From positions 59,110,608 to 59,174,607 of the forward strand of contig NC_079219.1 of the NCBI RefSeq assembly GCF_029633865.1: a stretch of DNA of 64,000 nucleotides. The letters run 5' to 3'. Shown one piece after another: positions 1 to 24,478 of this stretch. Made by a program: the position numbers and the translations under genes. Origin of the DNA: Lampris incognitus. Its lineage: Eukaryota > Chordata > Actinopteri > Lampriformes > Lampridae. How positions within the stretch are numbered: the stretch's first letter is position 1; the number at the start of each line of letters is the position of its first letter. A model generated the notes under the pieces. It was given only the letters and a program-made list of their open reading frames with translations. It did no database searches and was not told where the DNA came from.

Positions 1-12
1 ACAACGCTACAG

Positions 13-452
13 GAGCGTCCGGGTAGCCTGGCGGTCTATTCCGTTGCCTACCAATACGGGATCGCCGGTTCGAATCCCCGTGTTACCTCCGGCTTGGTCG
101 GGCGCCCCTACAGACACAGCTGACCACATCTGTGGGTGGGAAGCCGGATGTGGGTATGTGTCCTGGTCGCTGCACTGGCGCCTCCTCTGGTCGGTCGGTG
201 CCCCTGTTCGGCGGGGAGGGGGAACTGGGGGGAATAGCGTGATCCTCCCACACGCTACGTCCCCCTGGTGAAACTCCTCACTGTCAGGTGAAAAGAAGCG
301 GCTGGTGACTCCACATGTATGGGAGGAGGCATGTGGTAGTCTGCAGACCTCCCCGGATCAGCGGAGGGGGTGGAGCAGAGACCAGGATGGGGTGGGGAAG
401 AGTGGGGTAATTGGATGGGTACAATTGAGGAGAAAAAGGGGTGGGGGAGCCC
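13..452 (+). repeat. tRNA-derived SINE, family B (near full length)
   Basis: The head resembles a tRNA gene: a box A-like stretch (GTAGCCTGGCGG) is followed by a perfect box B (GGTTCGAATCC). The body is shared with copies at 8032, 38917/40311 and 44788 (minus), and all carry the segment reading GTGACTCCACATGTATGGGA. It ends in an A/G-rich tail. This head plus dispersed body is the hallmark of a Pol III SINE, so it is not a functional tRNA gene. The family name cannot be given without a library search. Confidence 0.8.
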
Positions 453-483
453 TCTACAAAAACGCCAGTTGACTTCGTTTTAC

Positions 484-541
484 TCAGTTCCCCTCAGGGA
501 TGAATAAAGTATTCTGATTCTGATTCTGGTTCTGGTTCTGA
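484..541 (+). repeat. 3' end of an L2/CR1-like LINE with TTCTGA-type tail
   Basis: The segment CCCCTCAGGGATGAATAAAG followed by repeated TTCTGATTCTGGTTCTG matches the end of the LINE fragment at 17830-18358. Only the 3' tail is present, so this is a 5'-truncated insertion or a SINE that borrowed the LINE tail. Confidence 0.5.
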
Positions 542-2563
542 TTTACGATAACTTGGACCCTGACTCATTTTGTTTTAGAGAACAATCTGACATGAGTAGT
601 CTCCAGAAAAACCTTTCCTCTGAGAGAGGACGTTCTCCATCGCCAGGGCCGGGTCCGACAAAGAGCGTTGCATTTCCTTGGAGAGTGGCTATCCCTCTCC
701 CGACACGTAGGTCCAAGCTCTAATTGTCCGCCCAATTACCCAGACCGTTTGAGCCTCACAATCCAGATAAGCTGGGTGATTACAGGTTAATCCCTCAGAC
801 AATGTGGCAACTCCACGCTTAAGGAACCGCTACTCCAGTCTGGGAATTGTTTCTCGCATGGACGGCTGACGCGCTCTCAGAGTCAAGTCAAATCCACATG
901 CGTCACATCAGAATAGACCCCGAGCTCAGCATCATCATCATCATCATCATCATCATCAGACCATCGCACCACCTCGGTGTTTTGGACCGCTGTATTTTCA
1001 GCAGTGATGATGGTCAGGCCTTGTTGCCATGTGATTCAGGCTCGAGTCTGCTGAGAAATTACATTCCAGTCCAGTCGGTGCCAGATGATACAGAATTCAG
1101 AAAGGTTTAGGAAGATTAGCCAGGAACCCCGCTGCTCCCGCGACGGGGTTTTATTTACGGCCAGCTGACCGGTGCAGCATTTTGAAACTCGGCGAAAGGT
1201 TTCAAAACGTATAGTTAGAGTCGACATCTGCTAGTCCTTCCCTCCTTTACGTCTGGAGTTATTTGGTGTACTTTAGTGTGAGCGGCGACAACGGGTCTGC
1301 TGTGATCCCACCGTGTTCTGACATGTGAGCATTACAGCACCGTAACAGCTTCACTGACCTAGGCTGCTCTTCGTATCGGTGTCGGCCAGCCAAGCGGAGG
1401 AGGCCAGACTTGTCAGAATCCAAACGGATGGGACGGGGAGCGGTGCACCGCTGATTTGTAGCATCTCTCTGGCTCTGTGGCGAAAGGGGGCGGGCATTGA
1501 GTAAAGACGTTTTTAGTTTTCTTCACCTGACCACCTGTATCTACTGGTCATCTACTTTCCCTCCGGCCTGAAGGAGACAGAGGATGAGGTGGTGAGGGAA
1601 AGATGGAGGGAGCAAGGGGAGAAAAAAAGAAATCTTGGTGTTTGGCCTGTGGCCTGGGTCTTGGCGTTAGTCCATGTTAATCTAGGTGTCTTAAAAGGGG
1701 GAGATGAGTGTTCCCTCGCTCTATGTGGGCCACACACTTAAAGGCCTGACTGACCCTTAAATGCTGCCAGTCTCGTGCAATCTGCTGCATCCTAAGTGGC
1801 CTCCGGCAGGCGCACCGCAGCCACCGCCCAGGCCTGGAGCATCATCCCTGTGCCCACCCTCAGATCACGCTGATGTTGAACACGCCACTTCTGACGGCCA
1901 CAACCGTCAGGGTGACTATCTGCACAGGATATGATAACACAGCAACACCCCTCCGTCGTCAGCCCGTTCGACACGACGGAGTCTGAAACGCCGTCATGAT
2001 CAGCTCATGGCGACAGGGAGGACTCTAGCTAGGCTCCAATTAGCAGCAAACACTGCATCCTTACTCCCTCTAGTGGTCAGATATACTAACGTCAGCTGTA
2101 GGTGGGATTTTCTTTCTTTCTTTTTTTAGCCCCATTTCTGGGCAAGACCTCCCCCCCCGGAAAATCCCTTTAGATTGGTCGAAGGTTAATCCAAGGATCT
2201 CCCCTGATGAAGTCATGGCGGGCGAGCGATGGTTATTGACCAGAAAGCTCTGATTGACCAACCATTCCCAAGCGTGTCATACTCGGACCCGGGGCGGGAA
2301 AAACACAACAACAACAAAAAGAAAAACAGGGCAGCCGTAGCTCAGCAGACCCCAAGCAGGCACAGGAGACTCAGCAGGACGAGAGGCCTGCAAGGTTCCT
2401 TACTGGGCACCGGAAGGTTCCTTCAGCCTCCTTGTTTCCACAAGGACGTTCCCCGTAAGACTTGTTCTGGGACCCGTGCTGTCTTGACATCTTGTACGTT
2501 ATCTGTCAAAGAAATGCTGCAGCATTGTCACTCACACACCCCCTCCCCCCCCCCTCCTCTCAG
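542..2563 (+). other. Recoverin intron (or upstream) sequence without recognised genes
   Basis: No exon resembling the N-terminal EF-hands of recoverin was found on either strand. A short (ATC)n run lies near 930-958. Open frames here are short and show no family resemblance. The stretch is probably the intron before the second recoverin exon. Confidence 0.5.
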
Positions 2564-3054
2564 GCCATATTTAAACTGATCCCGAAGGAGGAACAGCAGA
2601 AGCTCCCGGAGGATGAGAACACACCCGAGAAGAGAGCCAACAAGCTGTGGTCCTTCTTCGAGAAGAAAGACAACGGTGAGGAGAGACAACACTGATCCAC
2701 CAACACACACACATACACACACGAACACACACACACATACACACACAGTGCCCCTGCAGGTCGTGGCAGGTCATGTCAACATGTTATGAGAGGGGGTAAC
2801 GGGTGTCAGGCCTGTGGCCTCCTTCAGCAGCTGTCCTGCAGGCTCCTCCCGGTTACACCCACGTGTGATCAGTGCAGGCATCTGCTGCTTGCTGCAGACG
2901 TGAAGGCGGTAATCCCACCTGGGAGGACCTCCCCGTCATGCACCGTGGCAGGACGTGTTGCACACGTGGTCACACTGACGGAGGCACACCCACAGATTCA
3001 GCCCCCGTTCAACCCCGCTTGTTCTCACTTCCCCTCACATACGTCCAGTTATAA

Positions 3055-3118
<64 letters not shown>

Positions 3119-3209
3119 AGAGCGGCTGGCGGAGGGAGAGTTCATCCAAGGGGTGACCGAAAACGCCAACGCCATGCGTCTCATTCACTATGAGCCCCTC
3201 AAAGAGTAA
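2564..3209 (+). CDS. rcvrn: Recoverin/visinin-type neuronal calcium sensor, last two coding exons (5' partial)
   Basis: Two exons, 2564-2675 and 3121-3209, join in phase 1 and encode the C-terminal 66 residues. The first begins AIFKLIPKEEQQ and contains LPEDENTPEKRA, which is diagnostic of recoverin; the second carries EGEFIQGV and ends RLIHYEPLKE before TAA. Recoverin is a myristoylated photoreceptor EF-hand protein that inhibits rhodopsin kinase in a calcium-dependent way. The part seen covers the region after EF-hand 3 and the degenerate fourth EF-hand, which is known not to bind calcium in this family. The known recoverin gene has a large first exon encoding about two thirds of the protein; it is not in the window, so it must lie to the left. 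Acceptors (CTCTCAG, CCATCAG) and the donor (GTGAGG) are canonical. Which of the several fish recoverin paralogues this is cannot be told. gsg1l2 follows tail to tail, as expected from human 17p13.1. Confidence 0.88.
3057..3115 (+). repeat. (TC)n microsatellite abutting the last recoverin acceptor
   Basis: About 28 uninterrupted CT dinucleotides run to within six bases of the CAG acceptor of the final recoverin exon. The microsatellite therefore supplies the polypyrimidine tract of that splice site. Confidence 0.9.
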
Positions 3210-3539
3210 ACCGGACCCCCATTCAGTTCCTCTTCCCTCTTCTGTGTAGATCCCCTCCAGGAGTTCTCCTTTCCTGGTTCTGTTCTCGCTTTCTCGCTTG
3301 TCTGTCCCCTTACTCCTTCTAGCCCTTTTTGTGTAACGTGCGTATTTATATGTGTTCCTGCAGTGTCTTGGTCAGAACCACACCTTTTTGAGTCAGGAGT
3401 TTACTGTACGATACTTTATCTTGCTGACGTTTGTCAGTACATTTATTTAACGAGGAGGCGTTGTCACACAGGGTGGAGTCAGTTCATCTGGACACGTTTA
3501 CTGAGAGAAAGGTTTCATCGCTCTTCTTCATCACTCAAC

Positions 3540-3838
3540 TGGGAGTGATGAAGAAGGACAGGATTAGGAAGGAGTATATTAGAGGGACCGCTCAGGTTGG
3601 ACGGTTTGGAGACAAAGCAAGAGAGGCAAGATGGAGATGGTTTGGACATGTGTGGAGGAGAGATGCTGGGTATATTGGGAGAAGGATGCTGAATATGGAG
3701 CTGCCAGGGAAGAGGAGAAGAGGAAGGCCAGAGAGGAGGTTTATGGATGTGGTGAGGGAGGACATGCAGGTGGCTGGTGGGACAGAGGAAGATGCAAAGG
3801 ACAGGAAGAAATGGAAATGGATGCTCTGCAGCGGCGCC
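3540..3838 (+). mobile_element. RTE-like LINE, 3' end fragment
   Basis: The reading frame contains [35 protein letters not shown] and [19 protein letters not shown]. This is the basic C-terminal end of a non-LTR retrotransposon ORF2 that is present in three other places in the window (20585, 54485, 58440). The copy is heavily 5' truncated. It is joined without a gap to the end of a different LINE at 3839. The RTE/Expander-type assignment is from memory of the C-terminal motif and is tentative. Confidence 0.8.
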
Positions 3839-4168
3839 CCCTAAGTGAGAGGAGGGAGGTCGGAGTAGAGCCGCTGCTCCTTCACGATGAAAGGAGCCAG
3901 TCGAGGTGGTTCGGGCATCTGATCAGGATGCCTCCTGGGCTCCTTCTTTTGGAGGTTTTCCGGGCACGGCCAACTGGGAGGAGACCCCGGGGTAGACCCA
4001 GAACTCGCTGGAGGGACTACATGTCCAATCTGGCCTGGGAACGCCTTGGGGTCCCCCAGGAGGAGCTGGGGGGCATTGCTGGGGAGAGGGACGTCTGGAG
4101 TGTCCTACTTAGCTTGCTGCCACCGCGACCCCACCCCGGAGAAGTGGCTGAAGATGAATGAATGAATC
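3839..4168 (+). mobile_element. Second LINE type, 3' end fragment with (GAAT)n tail
   Basis: The frame encodes RWFGHLIRMPPG, FRARPTGRRPRGRPRTRW and AWERLGVPQEEL, then SLLPPRPHPGE, and ends in a GAATGAATGAAT tail. The same protein end appears inverted at 11370-11826. The C-terminal motif is unlike the RTE copy just upstream, so two LINE families are fused here. The clade is not certain. Confidence 0.8.
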
Positions 4169-4640
4169 TAAGTGACCTCGTCAGTCTCCCCTGACTGCAG
4201 GTGTCCCACCCTTATAAACAACACAGTGGCATAGCGACCGAAACCAACCATCGGGTTCATATGCAAATATGGGCGTGACCATTAACTAGAGTTTCGATGG
4301 CCATGTGTACGATTCACAGAGGATTGGGGAATGGTTGCCATCACGGCATTGTAAGATGGTGACAGATCTACTCTTAGCCCCCCACCACCCCCCTACCCCC
4401 AGTTCAAGGATGGTCGTTCCCTCTTCACACAGGTGGCCTCTTTGACTCCCCATTCAAACCAGCGTTCCTCCCTGTCAAGGATGTGCACATCCCCGTCCCT
4501 GCTAGAACGGCCACCGGCCTGTAGATGGTGTAGGTAGGCCGGCTCCGTTTCTCTCTCAGTAAACGTTGGTGTGCAGATGAACCGACTCAGCTGCCTGTGA
4601 TTTTCTCACCTGGATTATTTAGCATGCATAAAGACAATGA
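4169..4640. other. Spacer with no recognised gene
   Basis: Mixed-composition sequence downstream of recoverin, possibly part of its 3' UTR. No motif or repeat was recognised apart from C-rich runs near 4378-4400. Confidence 0.4.
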
Positions 4641-4872
4641 GCCAGCATGGCGGTGCAGTGGTTAGCACGGTCACCTCACAGCGAGAAGGTCCTGGGTTCG
4701 AGCCCCGGGGTAGTCCAACCTCTGGGGGTCGTCCTGGGTCGTCCTCTGTGTGGAGTTTGCATGTTCTCCCCGTGTCTGTGTGGGTTTCCTGCGGGGCCTC
4801 CGGTTTCCTCCCACAGTCTAAAGACATGTAGGTCAGGTGACTCGGCCGTACTGAATTGTCCCTAGGTGTGTG

Positions 4873-4903
<31 letters not shown>

Positions 4904-5043
4904 CCCCTGTGATGGCCTGGTGGCCTGTCCAGGGTGTCTCCCCGCCTGTCGCCCAGCGACTGCTGGGATAGGCTCCAGCATCCCCGTGACCCTGAGAGCA
5001 GGATGAGCAGTTTGGATGATGGACGGATGGACGGATGGACGGG
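4641..5043 (+). repeat. tRNA-derived SINE, family A, with internal (GT)n and TGGA tail
   Basis: The head GCAGTGGTTAGCACGGTC (box A-like) and GGGTTCGAGCCC (box B-like) mark a tRNA origin. The body contains GGAGTTTGCATGTTCTCC and GATAGGCTCCAGCATCCC, and the 3' end is a GGACGGATGGACGG tail. A (GT)n tract of about 40 bases sits at the position where other family A copies also carry CA/GT runs. Sister copies: 12452 (+), 18737 (-), 31589 (-), 37353 (+), 40860 (-), 55889 (-), and tails at 19760 (-) and 58076 (+). Confidence 0.85.
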
Positions 5044-6872
5044 AAGACAACGAGGTGTGTCATGTCACACATTTCTGCAGCGGAAGGGGAGATGTCACCA
5101 AACCAAAAATGTGTTTGTAACTCATGAATATTCATAATCTATACACAGACATAGTGAACAAGTCAGCATGGCTGCAGTTGAGATACTCTGTGAAATGTGT
5201 ATTCATAGCTTTGTGTAGCCGTAGCCAGGCGGGCGCGGGTCTCACAGACACGTCTGAACACCAGCCGGTCTTCTCGGAGGTGTCCCCCCCCCTTCCATCG
5301 GGGACCTCCCACCGGTTCACAAGTGACGTCGGCAGCAGAGATTTACAATAAAGAGGAATTGTGTTCAAGAAGGGCGTCGACTGGTACTCCTGCTGAGGGT
5401 TGACTGTAGCTGAAGGTTTTGTTTTGGCAGTAACCCCGAGTTTGTCTTACTGTTTGTAACAAACGTACTTGTACTCTACACACTACACAACCAAGTAAAG
5501 GTTTTCTCATAAAAGCTGCTTTGTGGAGTCATTTCTACGTGTCTGTCCCAGAGCTGACCTAAAAAATGAACCATTCTGTACACGGTAAAAATGTTGGTCC
5601 AGGTGACGAGATGGCCCACGAGGTCTGATGTTGTGTGACTGTATTCATCCCAGGCCGGGAACACAAGGATTACTTGTTTGAAGGACAGCATTAAAACAAA
5701 ACGTGTACGCGTGTTATGGAAGTGGGGCGTTGGCAGGTAAGCGTCTGTGCTGCAGGGGTGTTTGTGAGAGAGACTGACGTATAAACTGACCTATAAACTG
5801 CATCTCAACACCACAGCGAGTCCCCGTAAGTGTCTTTTTATTGTGCAGAGATTACATGCAGTTTTGGGTGCAAGTGTCTGTGTGTGTGTGTCTGTGTGTG
5901 CGTGTGCTTTTTGTATTTATGCATGCCTGCGTTTCTTTCCAAACTCATTCCGTGACCCCCCGCAGCCCGCCCTCCCCCTTCCACCCCTCTCCCCAGCCCT
6001 TCATGCGCCTCCCGTCTCTCCTCGGTCCGTTCCTCCCCCGTTCCATCCAACTTGGGATTATGCCGGTAATCTTCTGTTCGACATCAGAGAGCAGACTTTT
6101 CAAAATCTCCGTAATCTTTCCGACTCTGCGTGTCTGTCGCGTGGGGCTCGTCTGTGCTCCTGCGGGGAGACTTCTAGCATTTGCTATAGGTTACTCGGTT
6201 TGAAAAGAACGCTATCCGCCGACGGCGGGGACAAACGGGGGGGGGGGGGCTTTGTAGAGAAATGACTGCAAAAATCTCCACGGAAATAGAGAGGAAGACA
6301 GAAACCTTTGCACATCTAGTCTCCGTTCCTCTGTTTATCAACCAGGAGAGCGGGAAAGGTGGTCTACTGCTGGGAGGGCCTTTCAGTCCCTCCTCAGATA
6401 AACAAGCACAATATACAGGATATTGTCTGTTTTGCAGGGGAAAAGCTTTTCTGTCGTGTCATAACAGGAGAGACTGGGTAGAAGCCGTCCAAGCAGGTAA
6501 AAGACAAATAAATAAACAAAAATGGACTGTCCATATGATACAGTACCAGCTCAGCCGATGACAGCCAGTATTATAAACATTTGTATTCATGAACCAAGAC
6601 CAACACAGGTTTCATTTCCAACCATTAGGCACTGAAAAATAACGGCGAAGCCCGCGACTCGTGCATGTCAGTATACCTGCACATGTGTAGCGGGGTACAC
6701 AGGTGTTGGCTTTCAAGCTTACATACTATGTCCCAAGTTCACTGAAGGTCAAAGTTGGAGAAGAGAACAACACAGTCAATCCTAGCCTGGGTCCTGGTCT
6801 GGTTTCTTATGATGAGCCATCCTCAGATCCCTTTTCAGTTTTTCGGAGCCTGGAGACAATGGGATTGATCTC
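5044..6872. other. Convergent intergenic region between recoverin and gsg1l2
   Basis: It holds the 3' flanks of both genes. AATAAA occurs at 5347-5352 on plus, and TTTATT (AATAAA on minus) at 5837-5842 is a candidate poly(A) signal for gsg1l2. A short (TG)n run is near 5878-5912. No coding exon was recognised on either strand. Confidence 0.45.
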
Positions 6873-14333
<7,461 letters not shown>

Positions 14334-14363
14334 GCTCTCCAGCATGGCCACGCGAGGGAGCAA

Positions 14364-17285
14364 GGGGACAAAGAGGCAAGAGCGAGGGAGGGAAACAGGG
14401 CAAGGGAGGGGATAGGGAGTGAAGGGGGTGCACGTGGAGTTATGACAAAGGGAACTGTGGGGACGATGGTGGTCACGGATTGTACAGAGGGAGTAGAGGC
14501 AGATGTTTTGGGATGGCTTTAAGAAGGGATGAGCTGCCAGGTCACAAAATCAATGATGAACAAAGAAAAAAGTGATGTAACAGTACAGAGAGAAGATGAC
14601 AAAAGCAGAGGACAAAGTGGCGTTGTGATGTGGAGGAGATTATAGCGGAGGGAGGAAGAAAGCAGGAGAGGAGGGGGCAATGGGATGAGGCTCTTTGAGG
14701 TTGATACATGTAGGAAAGGACAGATGTAACACAAAAATGAACAAAACAGGGGGGATTTACACGGCCCACACTGGGATTCAGTAGCAGGAGGCACGATACA
14801 AGGATGTATGCTGTCCGGGCAGCTTTACTGTGTTATCCTGCTATGGATAATGAGAGCCATTGATTTGGCCATGGCCTTGACCTCTCTGCTGAAATGTATT
14901 ACATCAGTGATATAAACACCAGGAGATCATTTGAAAATACTACGATATCTAATTATAGGTAATATTACAAAGTGGATATTTGCACCATCTCGAAAAGCCA
15001 ACTGGTCTTGCTTGCAAGAAAGTGTAGTGAAATGGTTGCATGGAATGCACTCTGGCAGCTACAGCCAAGGCGTCTGTATGGCGACATCCACAGATCCGCT
15101 AAGTATTCTCTGGGTTAACAGATGTCACCGTAATGGCTGAGGCCACATAACTCCTCCTGTTGTCTGTTTGTGTTCATGAAGAGGGGTTAAGGAGGGATCA
15201 GTAATCCATGCTATCCTGTGACTCAGTTTAAGGTCTTCCCGCTTCCTGATTAAGACACTCCGGCCCTCGCCCTGCCTCTCATTATGCACTCTGCTACTGG
15301 GCCCTAAATGAGGGGACACGATGGAGGGGAGGAAAACAAGAGATTACTTTTTTTTGATGAAATTATAGATAAACCTGAGCTCTAAATGAGATTTTGCTAG
15401 TAATCCCTGTTCATCTTTTTTAATCCGTTTGTGTTAGGTGTGCTTTAGTGTGAAAGTCCCTCTAAGGTTTGCTAACGTCTCTTCTCATATGATGTCTCCC
15501 CGTCGGCCCCTGAAATACAACGGACCCCATATTAAACCAACCGAATAGACAACTGCTATGGCAATTGAGCAAGACAGTGTTTAGCTCCTGCAATTGCAAA
15601 ATATGTATGTAAATATCCATCAACATACATATATTGTGAGTCATGGAGAATTTTTTAAAAGCTATCAAATCACTGTGTGTATGGATTGTGCCATTTTAAC
15701 ACTGCTACGACATCATAACAACTTTACTTCCTTTCTTAGCATGAATTGATTCAGTCAAATCAGTGGTGCATCCCTGGCGTTGAACATTTAAAGTCTGTAT
15801 GAGTTAAGAAAAATGTTCACATGCCATGGTGTTTATGGTACCGGCCATTTTTTTCCTCCTTCGGTTTGCAAGTAATCATCGATAGGCTCACAAAGTTTTG
15901 AAAAGCTGGCACGACTCTCGCTAAACCTCATCCGAGGCTCTGCAGATCTCCCATCATCACCGACATGCCCTCATAATTCAGACCCAACGCTTCTAATTCG
16001 GGTCCCTACTGGGCCTGAGGTGCTGCTCTCAGAGTGATAACGCTTTGTTCGCTTGTGAAAATAAAATGGAGCAGTGCTGAAAATGAGTCTGTGAGACGAC
16101 AATGCTCTCTGAATTCTGCTGGGAGAACAACATCCACCGCCTAATGATGCAGCTCGACCAGACCAGTATTATTACCCTTTCATCTCGCTCGCCGGTGGAG
16201 ATGGTCTTTAAAAGATTAAAGCAATCAGCTTCAACACAGGAGGAGTTCTGGCCTAAATAAGAGCACTGCTTTTTCGGTGTTCTGATTTTGCAACTTGGGG
16301 GGGGAAAATGGTGAGAAGACAAACGGTTTGCTTTGCAATTATGAGCCATATCATAAAAGCTACAACATGCTGGTCTGCGTCCACCGTCTTTTAGCAAAAT
16401 ATCAAAAGCTCCATCTCAGAGGCAACGCTCACAGAAATCAACCATCCACCGTTATATAAAAAGTAGGAATAACGCAAATACGTACCAAAGATTATTATTA
16501 TTATTTCTGGTGGACCGCTGTAATCGTTTAAGTCACACGTGGGAAAGTCACTAGTCTTGTACCTTCAGTTCTCACTCCTTCCAGCGCTCAACATTTCTAA
16601 AATTTTCTGAAGACGTCTAATGGTCGGTCCATCTTCAACAGACCTTCTCCGAATCACTACTCCCTCTCCATCCTTCCTCCCTATTTAACCAGAATCCTCC
16701 CGTGTGTCCGTCACTAACGATCCACCATTGGGACGAGCATCCATGACCCTTACCTCGCCAGCCGAACCGCTCCCCTTATCCTCCTCGCCGATGTTCAGAT
16801 GGAACTGCAAGAGAGTGATGGAGTGTCTGTCTCCATGCCACTCTACTGCCTTTTCTGTCTTTCTTGGGAATTTATGTCACAAACCCATCCTGAATCGTGT
16901 AATCCCTCTAAGTCCATCTGTTACTGTAGTCCCCCTCTCTCCCCCTCATCCAACCGATTTCTCATTTATGGCTCCTTCTCACACACACCCCCACCCCCAC
17001 CTTTACTGAACCTTCAGCCTCCGTGTAGAACGACTCGCGGATCATCAAAGCATCTTCCACTCGACATTAAATTATTTCCCCGTGTGGGCAGTGAAACAAG
17101 AGTAACCGCTCATCTGCAGGAATGATTTTCTCCTTCACCACCCGTCAGTGCCAGCGCTGTGCAAAGCCAAATCCTGAACCCGCCGAGTCAAGTTAAATGT
17201 GTTCATCTCTGGGTGCCAAATGTGTTTCTTTTTTAAGGAAAAAGGCAAGCAGAGAAACAAGGACTGAGCTTTTTGGTCATAATAA
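14364..17285. other. Intergenic region between gsg1l2 promoter and atg12 3' end
   Basis: Mostly unique-looking sequence. The first few hundred bases upstream of the gsg1l2 start (14364-14460) are G/A-rich and presumably hold its 5' UTR and promoter, but no TATA box was seen. Short open frames (for example 16029-16397 on minus) show no recognisable domain. Confidence 0.45.
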
Positions 17286-17291
17286 TTTATT
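17286..17291 (-). promoter_or_regulatory. Poly(A) signal of atg12
   Basis: TTTATT on plus reads AATAAA on minus, about 130 bases beyond the atg12 stop codon. Position and sequence fit the cleavage signal of that gene. Confidence 0.6.
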
Positions 17292-17419
17292 TACAATATG
17301 TTATGTACATTAAAGTTGAAAGAAATACATTGGCAAAGAAGCAAAAACAACAAGGTATGTATGTGTCAATGGTGAGGTTTAAAAAGAAAGGGAGCAGAAC
17401 CACGCTGGAGTTGAGGCCG

Positions 17420-22581
<5,162 letters not shown>

Positions 22582-22650
22582 CTTCCGGTGTGGGACGCGC
22601 TGACCCCTCGGGGGTTGAAGCCTTGCGTCATTAAGTGGGCGTGTCGAGGC

Positions 22651-22689
<39 letters not shown>

Positions 22690-22949
22690 TCTTTATTGAA
22701 CACGTGTTCACATACAGCGAGAGAGACAGACACACATGGCAGAGGACAAAACATAAAAAGGAGACAAAAATAAAAAGATGACGCGTTATATGCAGCGTAT
22801 TAAATTCGCCTAGTAACTTATAAGTCTTAATAGCGTTTTTGTTTTTAAGATTAAATGAAATGGTGCTATATTGTTTAAATTCATGAATGAAGTGCAGGAA
22901 ATGTCAAGATATTGGCATTGAAGTTATCCGGTAAAGCTCGTGTTAGAAA
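22582..22949. promoter_or_regulatory. atg12 upstream region with (CT)n tract
   Basis: CpG-containing sequence just upstream of the atg12 start (GGGACGCGCTGACCCCTCGG) is followed by a (TC)n run at about 22654-22686. No TATA box is visible. Core promoter placement is inferred from position only. Confidence 0.4.
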
Positions 22950-23036
22950 GATCCAAGCTAGATATTGATTATGTGATTTTTGTGGACTAAAAAACGACAG
23001 TATTACCCATCTGTTCTTCCAGTGTGTACTGTATAT
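22950..23036 (+). mobile_element. L1/Tx1-like LINE ORF2 C-terminal scrap
   Basis: The frame reads CDFCGLKNDSITHLFFQC, then YIQEWG, with the Cys-Cys-His-Cys pattern found at the end of L1/Tx1-type ORF2 proteins. It is a short isolated piece. Confidence 0.55.
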
Positions 23037-23040
23037 ACAA

Positions 23041-23290
23041 GAATGGGGAACACTTTAGTATGGGGAACGTAGTCACCATTAATTAGGTGCTTATTAGCAT
23101 GCAAATTAGCAACATATTGGCGCTTAATTGGTCATTATTACGTACTCATTAATGCCTTATTCTGCATGGCCTTATTATACAACCAGTAAGCCATTAACTA
23201 TGAGTTGTCCCTCTATAACCTCAGAAGTATTGCTTATTAGTAGTACCATCTCAATATGCTTTGCTTAGTATGGCCTTTATAAGGTGGTAG
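23041..23290. repeat. Probable AT-rich dispersed repeat
   Basis: The segment with GGGGAACACTTTAGTATGGG, GTGCTTATTAGCATGCAAAT and GCCTTATTATACAACCAGTA has the look of a family common in fish genomes. No other copy occurs in this window, so the call rests on memory only. Confidence 0.3.
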
Positions 23291-23299
23291 TACCACAAG

Positions 23300-23560
23300 A
23301 AGAGTTATTCTCCCTTATGCACACTACAAAAAAGAGCCATAAGGATAGTTAATAATGTAGGATATCGTGAGCACACCAACAAGCTATTTTTTAAAGTCAC
23401 ATGCCTTGAAGCTCAGGGATTGAATAGAATTTAACACAACACAAATAATGTTCAAATCAAGAAACACTCTACTGCCTCTTGAGGGACAAGTTTTGAGGCT
23501 TCGCTTTCTTCCGTGTACCCGATTAAGGCAAAAGACTACAAGTGTCAAAATCCCCATTTT
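23300..23560 (+). mobile_element. LINE reverse-transcriptase C-terminal fragment
   Basis: Translation gives LQKRAIRIVNNVGYREHTNK, LFFKVTCLEA and, after breaks, HSTAS. QKRAIRI plus NKLF followed by LEALDLI-type words mark the end of L2-like ORF2. It is isolated and decayed. Confidence 0.55.
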
Positions 23561-24478
23561 CATCTCATGGCAGCAAACTTTAGATTCTTTGGTGAATCAG
23601 ATCAATCTAATTTGATCTTAGCACCTACTGAACAAATATAGCCTACGCACAAGTACACACATATCAGTGATGTTATATTGTCATACAATTTAGCTTTATA
23701 TGACATTAGACGGTTAGTTTTGAATCTTTGCTAGCCTATGAGCTGCTAGCCTATGAGGTTCAGATGGGTGGTAGTGGTGCAATAAACACCACCATTGAAG
23801 GTGATGATGCTAACACAACACACACCTTTCTGAGAAATTGAGCCTCTCTTGATTCCTTGTTTAAAAGGCAGCCAGGGGTCAGGGGTCAGGCGTCTAGGCG
23901 CTGAATAGCTACTACAGAACTGTGCAGCACCTTGCAAGGCCATGACCTCTTGCAGTCAACCAAAAGTTTTTCCCTGAGACGGTTTTCTTACGGCACAGCA
24001 GTTTGACCTCAGTATGAACTCAGCTGGGGCCTGGGTGCCTAGAATGTAGGGTGTCAGCAACGCGCCCCTTGTTATTAAAGCGATTGATTTTAAGAGGGTT
24101 GGATCAATATCCACAAAAAATCATGGTAGCCTTTTAAATAGAGCAAATGAAGCTTTATCGCTCCCACACACCCTCATGTGCCACAGCTTGAATTTGGCCA
24201 AAACACAGAAGGATAAGGACCAGTGTTGTGACCTAAAAGGGAGGTTTCAGCTATGAGAATACGCTACGGCTTCTTACAGATATGACTCATTCCACGTTGA
24301 AGAGGGAGCCTCAGAAGCCAAGAAACACATGGCTACGGATGGTGTTGTGGAGTCTTTCAAAACCAAAAACTCAAACACAAGTACTTCTGAGACGATCCAC
24401 ATCAAGCTACCCCTGGCCGAAGCACACAAGAACCAGAACTTATCGCTAGATTGTGGGTTCTCCAAGAATATTCATCCT
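23561..24478. other. Intergenic spacer between atg12 and isoc2
   Basis: No gene or repeat recognised; GGGGTCAGGGGTCAGG and CTAGCCTATGAG words are locally duplicated near 23735-23755 and 23876-23890. Confidence 0.4.

Noticed and set aside
13-120. tRNA gene signal (box A and box B)
   Set aside because: The same head recurs fused to one conserved body in several places, which marks a SINE; no full cloverleaf is evident.
16029-16397. 122-codon minus open frame in the gsg1l2-atg12 spacer
   Set aside because: No recognisable motif, signal or exon boundaries.
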